From the NCBI GenBank assembly GCA_007922305.1, contig ML677385.1, positions 10,984,470-11,048,469 of the forward strand: 64,000 nt of DNA. The letters are read 5' to 3'. Source of the DNA: Dermatemys mawii (lineage: Eukaryota > Chordata > Testudines > Dermatemydidae). A program made the translations under genes and the position numbers. Below are positions 11,464 to 23,099 of this stretch, piece after piece (within the stretch, counting starts at the first letter, position 1; each line of letters starts with the position of its first letter). Below the pieces are notes generated by a model. The model worked only from the letters and a program-made list of their open reading frames with translations. It made no database searches and was not told the DNA's origin.

Positions 11464-12223
11464 CAGAAGTGGGCAAACTTTTTGACCTGAGGGTCACATC
11501 AGGTTTGCAAAATTATATGGAGGGACAGAAAGGGAAGGCCCCGCCCCCAATCCAGCCCCCTCTGACTTCCTATCCCCCAAATGTCCCCTCAGAATCCATA
11601 ATCCATCCAACTACGCCCCCAACCTTGGTTCCTGACTGCCCCTGCCAGAGACCCCTAACCACCCCCCAGGACTCTACCCCCTACCCAATTCCCCTCCTCC
11701 CTGTCCTCTGCCCCAACCCCTATCCACCCTCCCCTCCCACCCACTAACCACCACCCCAGAACCCCACCCCCCTATCCAACCCACCCTGCTCACTGACTGC
11801 CCCCTCCAGAGCCCACCCCTGTGCCCGCCATTACCGTAGCTGCTTGGCACAGCTCCGGGGGAGGGGGAGTGCTGCCCATGTGGTGCGGCTCCGGGGGAGG
11901 GAAGAAGCATGCAGCTCTGGCCTGCCAGAGCTCTGTTCGTGCGGCTCCAGGTGGGAGATGGGGGGTAGAGGTGGAGCCCCGGCCCCCTGGAGCTCTTTCC
12001 ACGTGGCGCGGCTCCAGGGGAGGACAGGACGTGCAGCCCTTGCTCCTCGGAGCGCTGTCCGCGTGGCTCCGGGGGGAGGGGGCTCACCGCGCTTGGCCCG
12101 GCCCTGGAGTACGGGGTGCAGTGCGCCACGCCGTGCTCGGACTGGCCCCCCAGGCTGGGAGCGCGGGGCCAGTGGTACGGGCGGGCTGCATGTGGCCCAC
12201 AGGACGTAGTTTGCCCACCCCTG
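11464..12223. mobile_element. Non-autonomous hAT transposon, GTGGGCAAAC family, copy 1
   Basis: Terminal inverted repeats CAGAAGTGGGCAAAC...GTTTGCCCACCCCTG are bounded by a perfect 8-bp target duplication GTTTAAGG at 11456-11463 and 12224-12231. The interior is C-rich on the plus strand and then CpG-rich, with no transposase. The sequence CAAAATTATATGGAGGG and several interior blocks recur in the copy at 61632-62359. Open frames inside are composition artefacts of the GC-rich interior. Confidence 0.93.
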
Positions 12224-12231
12224 GTTTAAGG

Positions 12232-13394
12232 CTTTTGCTCAATCAGGGCTTTTAATGCAGTCAGCATATGGAACCTTTGGAATGTGTGCGTGCTGCCATG
12301 CTCAATGACTGTCCTCTTATGAATAAGGTTTCCAGTGGCTAATTGTGTCCCCTCAATAAATGACAGAAGGGATACGCTTATTTTTTTAGACTGATTGTAT
12401 CTAATTCATTTATAACTTTCTGGTGCTTTCTAATGAGCATTTGAACCAGCTTGTAAAGGCACAGAATGGTGCCATTGCTTCGTCTATTCATTCTTACATA
12501 GCTGTGTCCTTTACTCTCCCATCCCAGTGACTTTTCAAGTAGGGCCACTGGGAGGTCCTGCTTTCCCCTTTTAACACACACAGGGTTTCCAACTGGTTCC
12601 AATCAGTCCCTCATATGTTGAAGACCATTCAGACTGGGGCTCAGAACTTTTCTAAAGGGGAACTGCCGCTTCAAAAAGGTGGAGTGTTTAAAATGAGCAG
12701 CAGCAGAAAGTTCACCAAGTAAGATTATGGGGCCATTCTATAGGCTCAAAACCTGTCTTGAGAGGTTATTGGCTGTCCTGAGCCCTGGGGGTGCTGTGTA
12801 CATTATAGAATTTAAACTGTGAATAACATCCATCCCATAAAGATGCACTGGCACAGTCTCAAGTGTGATCGGTGTGGCACAGAGTTCCAATCATAACAAG
12901 AAACTGTTCTGACGGGTACAGCCCTGGTTGTAAATTGTGTGCTTACACACGGCACCACATTCATGATACAATATAGGGAAGAAGAGTAATGACTGAAATT
13001 GAAACAAATTGACTAGTCGGTTTTTCCAGTAAAAGCTGGAGTCTTAGAAATAAAACAAGTGTGCATTACATTCCACCAAAACACACTTTTATAGCTCTTG
13101 TTCTTATTAGAGCCTGGGGTAAGATGGTGTACTTCACGGTGGCAGAAAATACAGAATATAGTTTAGAACACCCTGCTCTGTATTTTACTTCCAAAATGAT
13201 GGGATATCCCATGCTGTAGAGGGGAGCTACATGGTTTTCATGAAGTATTTTATTTAAACTCTTACCATTTCAAGTAGACTGTTGTAAATGTCATGCATCA
13301 GTGTCATGCATTCCATTGCTTGTCCTTCCCTAGACCTATACAGAGCCTGAGAAATAAACTGTAAAATGACATATTTTTAAGCTGCCTGCTTTAC
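12232..13394. other. Intron, nothing recognised
   Basis: Non-coding. No terminal repeats, SINE landmarks or open frame with domain signal were found. Confidence 0.4.
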
Positions 13395-13602
13395 CCTTCT
13401 TTCTGGCTGTTGCCATCTGCACTAGCCGTTCGTATTCCCTCTTAACATCCCATAGTTCTTCTTTCAGTCTGTGGTTTTCCTCATTTAGTTGGTGACAGAG
13501 TTCTCTCAACCTCCTGGACTCGCGTCTTAGTTGAAAAATCTCCTCATGCAGGTCCTGCTCGTAGGTTGCTAATGGAGCGTGCCTCTTGCTCACCCTGTTC
13601 AT
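13395..13602 (-). CDS. Coiled-coil exon
   Basis: Seen: acceptor TTTTTATTTTAAAG at 13603-13604 and donor GTAAAG after 13395. The 208-bp exon starts in phase 0 with a Met codon, probably internal because the upstream exon ends exactly in phase 0 after a Met, and ends in phase 1. The 69 residues are strongly helical and charged: RRESRRLRELCHQLNEENHR and then LKEELWDVKREYERLV show leucines at heptad positions. Family knowledge: such coils mediate dimerisation. A short basic tail (TARKKG) closes the coil. Together with 15940-15765 and 25342-25188 it forms the central coiled-coil region. The possibility that this Met is an alternative start cannot be excluded. Confidence 0.88.
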
Positions 13603-14337
13603 CTTTAAAATAAAAATGGAATGGCATTAGTTCATTTCCTATAGCATTTAGATAATGCCTCAAGGGTAGATGGGGTGAGATTTTACATTTTGGAGAGAGA
13701 AATTGTGTGTGTGTGTGAGACAGAGAAGATTATATAAAGTACTGACATAAGAGAGCAGAAGCTAACTTCTTAAATGTGCCTTTGAAGTCAAATACATAGT
13801 CTCTGAGCTCTTGTAATGCTCATTTAAATACAGATCTGAGTTAAAATAATTCATAGAATTGCATTGAATTCTACCTATATGCTTTCCACAGCAAGAATAA
13901 TTGCTTGGGAAGTTGCAGTACTTTAGGAAAGCCTATAAGATAAAACGGGAGAAATACAATAACAATAATGATGGTAATAGAGTAATAGCAGGGCATTATG
14001 CAAAATATGGTTAAACCATTTAAACAGGCTGGCTGTGACTCTCATAATCTATCAGCTAAGGAGAGAAATGTACATGTGTTCATGAGCCATACAAATCATC
14101 AACTGTATCATGATATCCCCATACCGAGTTGTCCACCTTTAAAACTGAGCAAATTTTATTATAGCTGTAAAAGAAGTGTGTGTAGATGCTTCCCAGTACT
14201 TCTCAGTGCTGTTCTTTAAAACTGGATTAAAATATAACCATATTGCCGTTTCCTCAATTGCTCATAAATACTAAGAAAAACGAATGTGTTTTATTAAAGA
14301 AACTACTTTGGCAGTATTGGGACATTTACTTTCTTAG
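13603..14337. other. Intron, nothing recognised
   Basis: AT-rich; a short GT run near 13705-13718. No gene. Confidence 0.45.
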
Positions 14338-14457
14338 GATATCATACTAACAAAGTAGTATGATACCCTAACAATTCCTTCATTGTGTGGGATTGTCCAA
14401 ATGTGTCATAGAAACCTGACGCACAGGGACAATCCCGCACAATGAAACAATTGCCTT
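14338..14457. repeat. Two adjacent hairpins (probable ancient MITE)
   Basis: The second hairpin pairs 14379-14398 (TTCATTGTGTGGGATTGTCC) with the reverse complement of 14428-14447, with 19 of 20 bases matching and a loop of about 29 bases. The first hairpin is smaller: GGATATCATACT (14338-14349) against AGTAGTATGATACC (14354-14367). Confidence 0.75.
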
Positions 14458-15103
14458 CAATTGGACTGCTCTCAGGAGTAAAGACTTGATGGATCAGGGC
14501 CTAAATACTGTACGTGAAGCAGGTCACTTTTGTTATCAATGAGATGGAGTTCATGTCCTGTTGTAAAGACTAGAGGTACTGTATATAAAAACAGCAAGTT
14601 GATAAAAACACAGTGTAAAGCCAGCATGGTGGGAGTGGGAGGAAGGAGAATGCACAGGCCTGAGTCTGTTTGATAAACTAGATATTCTCCTTGGTTCATT
14701 TTGCTACAATACAAGACAACTGTGTACATTCATTGTGTTGATTTTTTGGCCAACTAAATGGAGACTTATATGCAATTTAATGCATAAGCTGTAAATGACT
14801 CTTGTGAGAAGGGACAGTCCCATACAGCTCTGCTCTTTTTCCCCTCCCCCGCTTCCCTTTCCAGAAAATCGCACACTGAGATGGCTGTGGGGCTGGATGT
14901 GGCTTTCTCCTGAGTTTGCCAGTAACATGCTGTCCATCAGCCGAAAGGGAAAGCTGGAGAAATTCAAGGCATCCAAATTCAAATTCCCCTTGGCTTTATG
15001 TTCCCACTGCACTACAGAGCCAGCACAGCCAGTGCAAGTTGTTCTTACACAACTTTGCATCACACATCTTTTCCTGTAATACACCATACGCCAGCATTGA
15101 GGC

Positions 15104-15729
15104 CAGGGGTTGCGAAACCGCAGCTCATGAGCAGCGTGAGGCTCTTTTACAGCTAAAGTGCAGCCTGCAGAGCCCTCCACACCTCCCCATTCTCCACATA
15201 CCAAACGGGTGGGGGCATCTTGGGGTTTCTGCCCTGCAGCAGGGTGATGGGGTGAAGGGCTTCTGCCAGAGGTGACTGGTGCCTGCTGACAGTGAGGGAG
15301 GGCCCACAATTTAAAGGTTTGCCTCCCCCGCCCCAACAGCTTGTTATGCCCCCCAAGCAGACCCTCTCCCCTCCTTGCAGCTCCCAGGTGTTTGCTGCTG
15401 CCTCTCCCAGGTTCTCGGCTCCAGCAGCTGCCATGCACGGAGGGGGCCTGCAGCAACATGGGGCCAGCAAACTCTGCAAAGATGGGGGGAGGTGCATGAC
15501 CCTATGTGCCCCACCCTGTCGCCTCTGGCTTCTGCTCAGCTGAGTAGGGTGTCTCGGGGCTTCAACAGGAGCAGGGCAAAAGGCCTGACCCCCTGAAGGT
15601 GTTAGCTGTGGGGCAGAAGACCCCCATCCTCGTGGGGCAGAAGCTGCAAGTCCCCCCACCCCACATGGCAAGTGTGTCCCAGCTCTCGAACTTCTGAAGA
15701 TTGTCATATGTGGCTCAGTGTCACCCCTG
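15104..15729. mobile_element. hAT-like MITE just downstream of an exon
   Basis: Starts CAGGGGTTGCGAAACCGCAG and ends TGTGGCTCAGTG...CACCCCTG, resembling a hAT family with ends in CAGGGGTT/AACCCCTG. Flanks ATTGAGGC and AGCTAGGC share 5 of 8 positions, so a target duplication is only suggestive. The right end stops 35 bases from the splice donor at 15764. Confidence 0.6.
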
Positions 15730-15764
15730 GAGCTAGGCTTGTTATGGCCTGGGAGACTCCTTAC

Positions 15765-15940
15765 CATTTCCTTGAGAAGATGATTTTCTTCTTTGGATTC
15801 TTTTATCTTCTGCAGATACTCAGATTTGAATTGAGCCATTTCATTTTTCAGTTGTGAAATCTCTTCGTCTGCTTTTGCCAGCTCCAGAACAGCAGCTTTA
15901 TTGGCCTCCAGAAGATCACCGACCTGATTCTTTAGACTGG
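15765..15940 (-). CDS. Coiled-coil exon
   Basis: Seen: acceptor TTTGACTTTACAG at 15941-15942 and donor GTAAGG after 15765. The 176-bp exon starts in phase 1 (two bases, CC) and ends in phase 0 after a Met codon, joining cleanly to 13602. The frame gives a continuous heptad pattern over 58 residues: SLKNQVGDLLEANKAAVLEL, then AKADEEISQLKNEMAQFK, ending in KEENHLLKEM. It is rich in Lys/Glu/Leu with no helix breakers. It needs one base from the previous exon, but the nearest upstream exon found (25342-25188) ends in phase 0. At least one exon between them is therefore missing from this annotation. Role inferred: dimerisation. Confidence 0.88.
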
Positions 15941-16199
15941 CTGTAAAGTCAAACGGATCGGTGTGTGAGATTCGGCTATGTCAAAAGGGAAATATACCTT
16001 GGATTCATTCATTTGACAGTGCACTCCTAAGGCGAAAGAGCTGTGGGCTAGTGCTCTGAGCATCCAGTTAGGAACTGGGAACTCTGAAGTCTTAGTAGCT
16101 CTGAGCAAATCCATCTGTGGCCTGGAGCAACTCTTTAAATAGGGGTGGGGAGGGTGGGTAATAAAATGTAGCTGCATCTCTGGCAAAGGGATTAGAGGT

Positions 16200-16400
16200 T
16201 AGTGGGTCTCAAACTGTAGGTCGGGCCCTCAAAGTGGGTCATGACCCCATTTTAATGGGGTCACCAGGGCTGACAGACTTGCTCAGGTCCAGGGCTGAAG
16301 CCGAAGCCAAAAGACTTCAGTCCTGGGTGGTGGGACTCAGGTTACAGCCCCCTGCACCTGGGGCTTCAACTTTGGCTTCGCCCATGTGTACACATCCACC
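16200..16400 (+). mobile_element. Left end of a hAT element
   Basis: TAGTGGGTCTCAAACTGTAGG resembles the common hAT end CAGTGG.TCTCAAACT, followed by GTGGGTCATGACCCC and AATGGGGTCACCAGGG. No matching right end was found, so the copy is truncated. It runs into a short (CA)n run near 16400. Confidence 0.55.
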
Positions 16401-16518
16401 CACACACACACACACACCCCCGTGGCTCCCTTTAATGTCAATAAGAGTTGCAACTAAATTCCATCATTCACATTACTCCACCCATAGCATTTAATGTGGC
16501 AATATAAAGCAAAATACA

Positions 16519-16640
16519 TGGGTTAGCGAACAGGGCACTTGACTGTGACATAGAAGACCTGGGTTCATATACAAGCCACAAGTCCCTTGTATGACTCTGC
16601 ATAAATCAGTTAATCTGCACTGTGAACTAGGGGAAATGTT
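16519..16640 (+). repeat. MIR-like SINE remnant
   Basis: GGGTTAGCGAACAGGGCACT, then AGAAGACCTGGGTTCA and ATGACTCTGCATAAATCAGT: the box-B-like GGTTCA and MIR core order are visible. Confidence 0.55.
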
Positions 16641-16774
16641 TTGTTACACCATGAAGAGAGTTCTGAGGGGGAATGCCATGATTGTGTGGCACGATGGTGA
16701 CGAGGTCTGAGTAAGTTCTCAGACAGTACTTGGATAAAGAACTACATGTAATTTCTGTAAGTGTATGCCTAGAC

Positions 16775-17004
16775 CAGTGGTCCTTCTTTTGTACTGGTGA
16801 CCCCTTTCACATAGCAAGCCTCTGAATGCAACCTTCCCCCCCTCAACTTAAACTTTTGTTTATGTTTAACACCATTGTAAATGACGGAGGTGAAGCAGGG
16901 TTTAAGGGTGGAGGCTAACAGCTCACGACCCCCCCCACAGGATAATCTTGTGACCCCTGGCATCTCCCTATCCCCCTGCATGACCTCCAGTTTGAGAACC
17001 CCTG
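16775..17004. mobile_element. hAT MITE with 8-bp target duplication
   Basis: Ends CAGTGGTCC and AGTTTGAGAACCCCTG. The flanking 8-mers GCCTAGAC (16767-16774) and GCCTAGAT (17005-17012) match at 7 of 8. The interior has ACTGGTGACCCCTTTCACAT, typical of reptile hAT MITEs. Confidence 0.88.
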
Positions 17005-17012
17005 GCCTAGAT

Positions 17013-18694
17013 CCTGCACTGAGATTTACTAGCAGGAACTTTTGTGCATGTGGGGATTGGCACTGCAGTGGTGCCCAGTGCCAGATTGGGCCCCAGAGGA
17101 CAAAAAGAAATGTTTTTTAAAAATATATTAACACGACTGTCAAGAAGTCTGTCAAATCAAGAATAACCTCTTAGTTTTTCATTGGCCTCGGGACATCAGC
17201 CAGTCTTTACAAGTCCCTACCTAATCTAGTGGAGTACCATGATTTCCCAGAAGCAATTTTGTAATGCAGCACGACCTGTCAATTTGTTGACATTTTAAAA
17301 GCCTACAAAATGGAGACAGTTTCAGAGTGTAACATCTGAAAACAGTGGTGAGCATTTGCTTGGTTTTTTTTCCCTCCCTCTTTGTGTGACTTCTCTTCTG
17401 TTCATATGTTTTTACAGAAGTTTTCACCTGAGGTAAATATAAAAGCGCAGTCACTCTGATATGGGCGGCCAGAGAACTTGCTTACAGTACCAGAGACTTT
17501 GGCTGGCCAGCATGTGAACCTTAAGAAAACATGAGAATTTAATGGAAATGCTTAGTTTAATATTTTCATTTAACACGCAGGACAAGGAGAGATTTAATTT
17601 TAAAATGCTCTCAGGGACCATGATTCATGCCTTCAGAACAAACCCCAGCAAGAAAGCAACAAGCTTTTATTTTCTACAGCGTGGCTGAATATATTTTTCT
17701 GTTTCCAAAATGCCCTAAATCTCTTTGGAGTATGCAGAGAGAGACTCAGAAACTCCAGGAAGAGCCTGGTGAATCTGAGCTGCACAGACTAGGGAAACAG
17801 TTCAGGGCAGAGGGCATGGCGGAAGGGATATGGAGTACGGAAATGCCACCATTGCATCCTCCAGATTCTACGCTGCTCCAGGATTGAACAAGCCCTTGAG
17901 GTAAGTCAGAGCAATGCCTGAATATCTTGTCCTGGGCTGTAGCAGTCCCACAGCATTATGTGCTACAAGCCTTCCACTAGCACACCCTCTACACCAAGGT
18001 TTACAGGAGATTGCGGGAAATGACATAGGGTTGTTTATGATTCTGTGCCCAAGGTCATACAGAAAGTTTGTGAAGGAACCAGAAACAACACGTCTCCAGT
18101 CCAGTGCCTTAACCACGTGTCCATCTTTTCTAATAACTTGTTCCACATCATTAATAATCTCTCTATTATCTAGGTACAGTGGGGACCCTCCCTTTTCCTT
18201 TGCAGTATTGTGCCTAGTTTTAGACTCAATAGGGATTATCCTTCCCCACATTGTCCCTGGCCTTAGAACTGTGCAGGGAGAGCCCCTTCCAGGAACACCA
18301 GGGCCCACAAAACCTTATCCCCTCCCTCCAAAGTCCTCCAAGCAACACACCATCTAAAGAGTGAGGGAGAGAGAAAGGGAAACACAGCAACAATAAATCA
18401 TGGAACTACATGACACTTCCCAATAATCACTTCATTAACTCTGTTTATATATCATAGCCCTTTCCTCCAAATCCTTTGTCTGTTCTTTGGGAGATGGACC
18501 ATTTCTTAATCTGAATCACAGGCCCTGATCTCAGTTGGGGCCCTAGGTGCTACCATAATGCAAATAATAATCATAGTTTGTTTAGATCAACCTTAAATGT
18601 TCCTGTTCTTTTTAGCCTTGCTAAAACTTTTCGGTGACGTTCCATACCCATATGTCACTTAGCAAATTCTGCCTGAGCTGCTTGTTTTAAGCGA
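17013..18694. other. Intron; one MIR relic, no gene
   Basis: A MIR-like SINE in minus orientation is visible at about 17995-18125 (AAGGTCATACAGAAAG and TCCAGTCCAGTGCCTTAACC). A plus-strand open frame at 17627-17887 and a possible 34-bp minus exon at 17519-17486 were considered and not called. Confidence 0.4.
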
Positions 18695-19002
18695 CAGTAG
18701 AACCTCAGAGTTATGAACAGATTGGGAATGGAGGTTGTTCGTAACTCTGAACAATATGTTATGGTACTTTCAAAAATTTGCATCTGAACATTGACTTAAT
18801 ACAACTTTGAAACTTTACTATGCAGAAGAAAAATGCTGCTTTCCCTTTATTTTTCAGTAATTTACATTTTGCACAGTACTGTCCTGTATTTGCTTTTCTC
18901 GGTCTCTGCTGCTGCCTGATTGTCTACTTCCGGTTTCAAATGAGGTGTGTTGTTAACTGGTCAGTTCGTAACTCTGGTGTTTGTAACTCTGAGGTCCTAT
19001 TG
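18695..19002. mobile_element. Tigger/pogo-like MITE
   Basis: Inverted ends: CAGTAGAACCTCAGAGTTA at left, and the reverse complement of the right end begins CAATAGGACCTCAGAGTTAC. A TA follows the right end (19003-19004); the left flank is GA, so the expected TA duplication is degraded. No transposase frame is present. Confidence 0.75.
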
Positions 19003-19004
19003 TA

Positions 19005-22000
19005 GCTTCTAATTGTTGGGTGAAAGATATCCTGCCAAAAAGAACGTGCTAATTTGTCAGTGTGTCTGAGAAAGAAAAAGGAACAACAGACCCAAATAAA
19101 TGATATTGCTTCATACCAATTTGCTGCTGTAGTATTAAAGGTGAGCTGTAGTCCAAGCTGAGGTGACTGGAAGTTGTCATCTTTTCCTTAAAACTCCTTG
19201 CCTCCTGATAACAAAATCCATTTGTTTAGCATTAATAGCATTTATTACCAAGGAAATATTAACAGCTTTCCAGAGTTTTCTTCCCTTTACTACTTGCTTT
19301 GGTTTTCTTTTCATTCTTACTATTACACATACATTTACTCTTCACCCCACACCGCTCTATTTTTCTCCTTCATTCTTATGCTCCTTCGTAAATAAAAAAT
19401 GTGAAGCTGCTCTGAGTTTCAGTATTGCAGAGCATCTTCTGTTCTGACCATGAATCTGCAGCAGCTCAACAGTTCAAAACTATTTTTATCTCCTTTCCCG
19501 GCACTGCCATCTGTCTAGAGAAGAGCCCAGATTATCTGTTTCTGAAGCATTTCATTCCTGTGTCCCAGATTTGCTACAGAAACTCCCCACTGGTGCTAGC
19601 TGCATGGCTGTACATTCTGATCCTGAGTACCACCAATTTACACCAGTGTTTCGCTTGAAGTTGGTTATTTGTTCATATAAGCAAAACAGAGAGGCAAGGA
19701 AACGGGATGAAAAAAAATAAATGAATTGAATGTTGGGGCATTTAGAGTAGCTTTTGTTGTTGCTGTTGCTTTAAATGCTACTTCACAATATACTGCAGCT
19801 AAATGATTAATTTTGATTTTATTCAAGGACTGATTCTTATATCAGCTTAACTGACTGTACTTCAACTAATATGTTTTTCACTTTGCCTGCTTGATGTTAT
19901 GCACAGCATTACTGTTACTGAGTGTATTAAATTGTCATTAAGAAGGGTTATGTCAATTGTTTTTCCAGGTATTGCTCAATCAGAACCTTTTATCAATGGG
20001 TAATATACACAGAGGACAAATTCTCATTTTCAACAGCAAGTGGGGCAAAATAAACATGGCTCCTAAGCTCTGAAGGATGTCTGTCTGTGATCACATTAAT
20101 GTAACCAGCAAGGAGGAAGAGTATCAGAGGAGTAGGCATTGTGTGTGCCAATAAGTTGCAATAGCGTGTGCATTGAGCAGGAGATGGCAGAGTTTCAGGT
20201 ATACTGTTCAAAAAGAGACCACAAAGTGACGGCCTTCAACTGCCGAAAAGTGCACTTTGGCCCCAATTTGCATCATAGTAGCTAATGGCAGTCTTCCCAG
20301 TGACTTCAATGGCAGTCAAACGAAGTCACTATTGGTCACTGATTTGCACACTGGTAGCCTTGCTAAAAGACCTTTATTTGTGAGGTGGAGTGGATGTATG
20401 AAATGTATCCTTCCCATTGAAACACAGCTCATGGTAAAAGAATGGTTTTCTCCATTTTGAATTTATTGTTAACTTAGGTTTTTTTATAACATTTGTCTTT
20501 TTTTTCTTCTGAAGTTCTCTGGACTCTTTGGGTCCCTCTTTTCTGCTGTTACCCTGTAGCAGTTTCTGATTCAAATGCCTCCTTCAACTCACCACTTCAT
20601 TTCACAAAAATGAAATTGGAGACATTGAAGAATTACTAATTTTGTGATTTTTATGACAGAGTCGACTGGGACCGGTGGCCACAACCTGCTGGTAATCAGG
20701 CATCTGAACTCTAGGAGTAGGGAGCAATTTAACACTGCCCTCCAGTCCAGGCCTTTTTTCACGCCCATCAAGATGTTGCTTTGCTCCTCAGCTCCCTCAA
20801 CTGTCTGTTTTGAGCACAGACAGGGAAGAGGATAAGAGGAGACATTTTTTTCTTTAGCTTGTTAAGCATAATGAATGTAGGATTTTTTTAAATGTCTTTG
20901 TGGTGATGAGATCTCAGTGGGGCACAACTTGGAACTGGTGTAATAAATTGCTGACCACATCCAAAGGGCCCAACCAGACAATTAGAAAGTGACTTTGGAC
21001 AATCAGTTTCCCCAGCCAGAGCGAGTGAGTAATGACTTGGGGATCTAATGTTTGGTGTCTGTGGATCAACGTGAGGTGCAACTAAGGTTTTCTGTCTGAA
21101 TGCACCACCTGGTAGTGGGTACGCACTTGTCACAGGTTAAGGGGGATGCTGTAGTACTTGAGGTTTTTTGTTGAACTGAGGATTGAAAGTTTCTCTCTAC
21201 CCCAATCTCCACTCCTACCCCAACCAAAAAGGGATCACTCCTGAAATCTGTCAGACACACACAACTCACAGGGAGCAGATACAAGACCAGGCCCTGAACT
21301 GATGAGTTTTAAATTGTGTGTGTGTGTGTGTGTGTAAAATATATGCATGTGTGTAAAATACATATATGTGTGTGTGTGCATATAGATCGATCAATCTATC
21401 TATATCAAATCTAGTTGACACTGAGTCCACAGGCTACATTCTCGTCGCAATACATGCACATAGCTACACTTGTCATTAATGGGAATTGTGGACTAGATTT
21501 TCAAAGGAGTTACGTGGGATATTCCATGCTCAAATTGCATTCATTTGCAGTGACTGAACGAATCCGGTAACTGAGAGTTCAAAGGGTCCATTCTAGTAAC
21601 TTTTGCATGTCGGTCTTTCATCTGCATGTGCAATTGTTAAACTAGTGTATGCAATTATGACTTTTTTTTCTAACAAGTATATCTAATCAAATTTGCCCAC
21701 TGAACATGTAGTATTGAGTAGAATGCTATCAAACTAAAGTATATGCAATGCAACAGTACCAAATCTAAAACTAACTGCCCTGCTATTGAGACAAAAATGG
21801 TTTTATTTTCAATATACGAATATATAACCCCTCTCATATACACATGGACACATCCCTCATTTTTGCAGCCCTCTGTTTATTCCTGTGACTATTCTGGGGG
21901 CAGCAAAGTGGAGAGAAAGGACTAATAATAACAAATCTCCAATTACATTATTATTAATTTTTGATGTCTTCAAAAGAGGAATAGGGGAAAAAATATCTGG

Positions 22001-22390
22001 AATCAGCAGTAGTTTATAAAGATTTCTTACAATTTCTAAGGTTCTGCCCAGACATACTATTAAATATAGTTGAACTGTACTAGTCACAAAAGACAGTCAA
22101 AGGATTATGTGGGTAACAAAGAATTGTGTGTGCAATATCAATACATTTATTTCATATCTTTCACATGTTGAAAGGGACTCTGACCACAAATAATTATATC
22201 TGCATGTATTCAGAGGTTTCACGTCTATACAATATTGGCAGGTGACTAACTTCACAAATATTCATCAGCAGAAGTGTAAAGTGCAGCAGGATCAGGAACA
22301 CTATGTCAACTAGCATTACTGGTATCAAACTAAAGAAACATGTCCTCTGTTCTAGCTGTCTTTCTCATTTTTTAAAGTGCTGTTTATTTA
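19005..22390. other. Intron, exon expected but not found
   Basis: A coding exon starting in phase 0 and ending in phase 1 is predicted somewhere between 25188 and 15940. Strong acceptors occur at about 19069 and 21897 (minus strand), but neither leads to a suitable open frame plus donor. A (TG)n run lies at 21315-21335. No other feature. Confidence 0.4.
21315..21335. repeat. (TG)n microsatellite
   Basis: Perfect TG run, followed to about 21430 by degenerate TG/TA and ATCTATC-type simple sequence. Confidence 0.85.
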
Positions 22391-22990
22391 CATAAGAACA
22401 TAAGAATAGTCTGACCCAGTACGGCCTAAGATTCATCCAGCCCAGTATCCTTTCTACTGACAATGGCCAATGCCAGGTGCTCCGGAATGAGTGAACCTAG
22501 TAGGTAACGATCAAGTGATCTTTCTCCTGCCATCCATCCCCAACCTCTGACAAACAGAGGCTAGGAACACTATTCCATACCCATCCTGGTTAATAGCCAT
22601 TAATGAATTTAACCTCCATGAATTTAATGACTTCTCTTTTAAACCTTGTTATAGTCCTAGCTTCACAACCTCCTCAGGCAAGGAGTTCCACAGGTTTACT
22701 GTGCGCTGTGTGAAGAAGAACTTCTATTTGTTTTAAACCTGCTGCCCATTAATTTCATTTGGTGACCCCTAGTTCTTATATTATGGGAACAAGTAAATGT
22801 ATTTTACTTATTCTCCACACCACTCATGATTTTATATACCTCTATCATATCCCCCTTTAGTCTCCTCTTTTCCAAGCTGAAAAGTCCTAGCCTTTTTAAT
22901 CTCTCCTAATATAGGACCTGTTCTAAACTCCTAATCATTTTAGTTGCCCTTCTCTAAACCTTTTTTAATGCCAGTATATCTTTTTTGAGA
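22391..22990 (-). mobile_element. CR1 LINE 3' fragment
   Basis: Minus orientation. The 3' tail appears as CATAAGAACATAAGAA at the left edge. Interior phrases GGCCAATGCCAGGTGCTCC, TTCCACAGGTTTACTGTGCG and GTCTCCTCTTTTCCAAGCTG are typical of reptile CR1 3' regions in reverse complement. It is truncated at about 22990. Confidence 0.85.
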
Positions 22991-23009
22991 TAAGGAGACT
23001 AAAACGAAA

Positions 23010-23012
<3 letters not shown>

Positions 23013-23044
<32 letters not shown>
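23013..23044. repeat. (AC)n microsatellite
   Basis: Uninterrupted AC dinucleotide run of about 32 bases between two CR1 fragments. Confidence 0.95.
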
Positions 23045-23050
<6 letters not shown>

Positions 23051-23099
23051 TATATGAAACATTTTATATTTTCTTCTTTCACAGGGTTACTGTGCTAGT

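Noticed and set aside
11674..12255. Overlapping 120-150 codon frames on both strands, Gly/Pro/Arg-rich
   Set aside because: All lie inside the GC-rich interior of a hAT element bounded by target duplications.
17486..17519. 34-bp minus-strand candidate for the missing phase 0-to-1 exon
   Set aside because: Splice sites are fair and phase fits, but the peptide (VHMLASQSLWY) is not coiled-coil-like as expected between two coil exons. Chance is likely in 9 kb.
17627..17887. Plus-strand 86-codon frame with a Glu/Gln-rich part that looks like a coil
   Set aside because: No splice signals or start context that make sense, opposite strand to the only gene, and no domain.
20553..20587. 35-bp minus-strand candidate exon with peptide LKEAFESETAT
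   Set aside because: The peptide is attractive for a coil, but the donor leaves phase 2, not phase 1, and the pyrimidine tract is poor.
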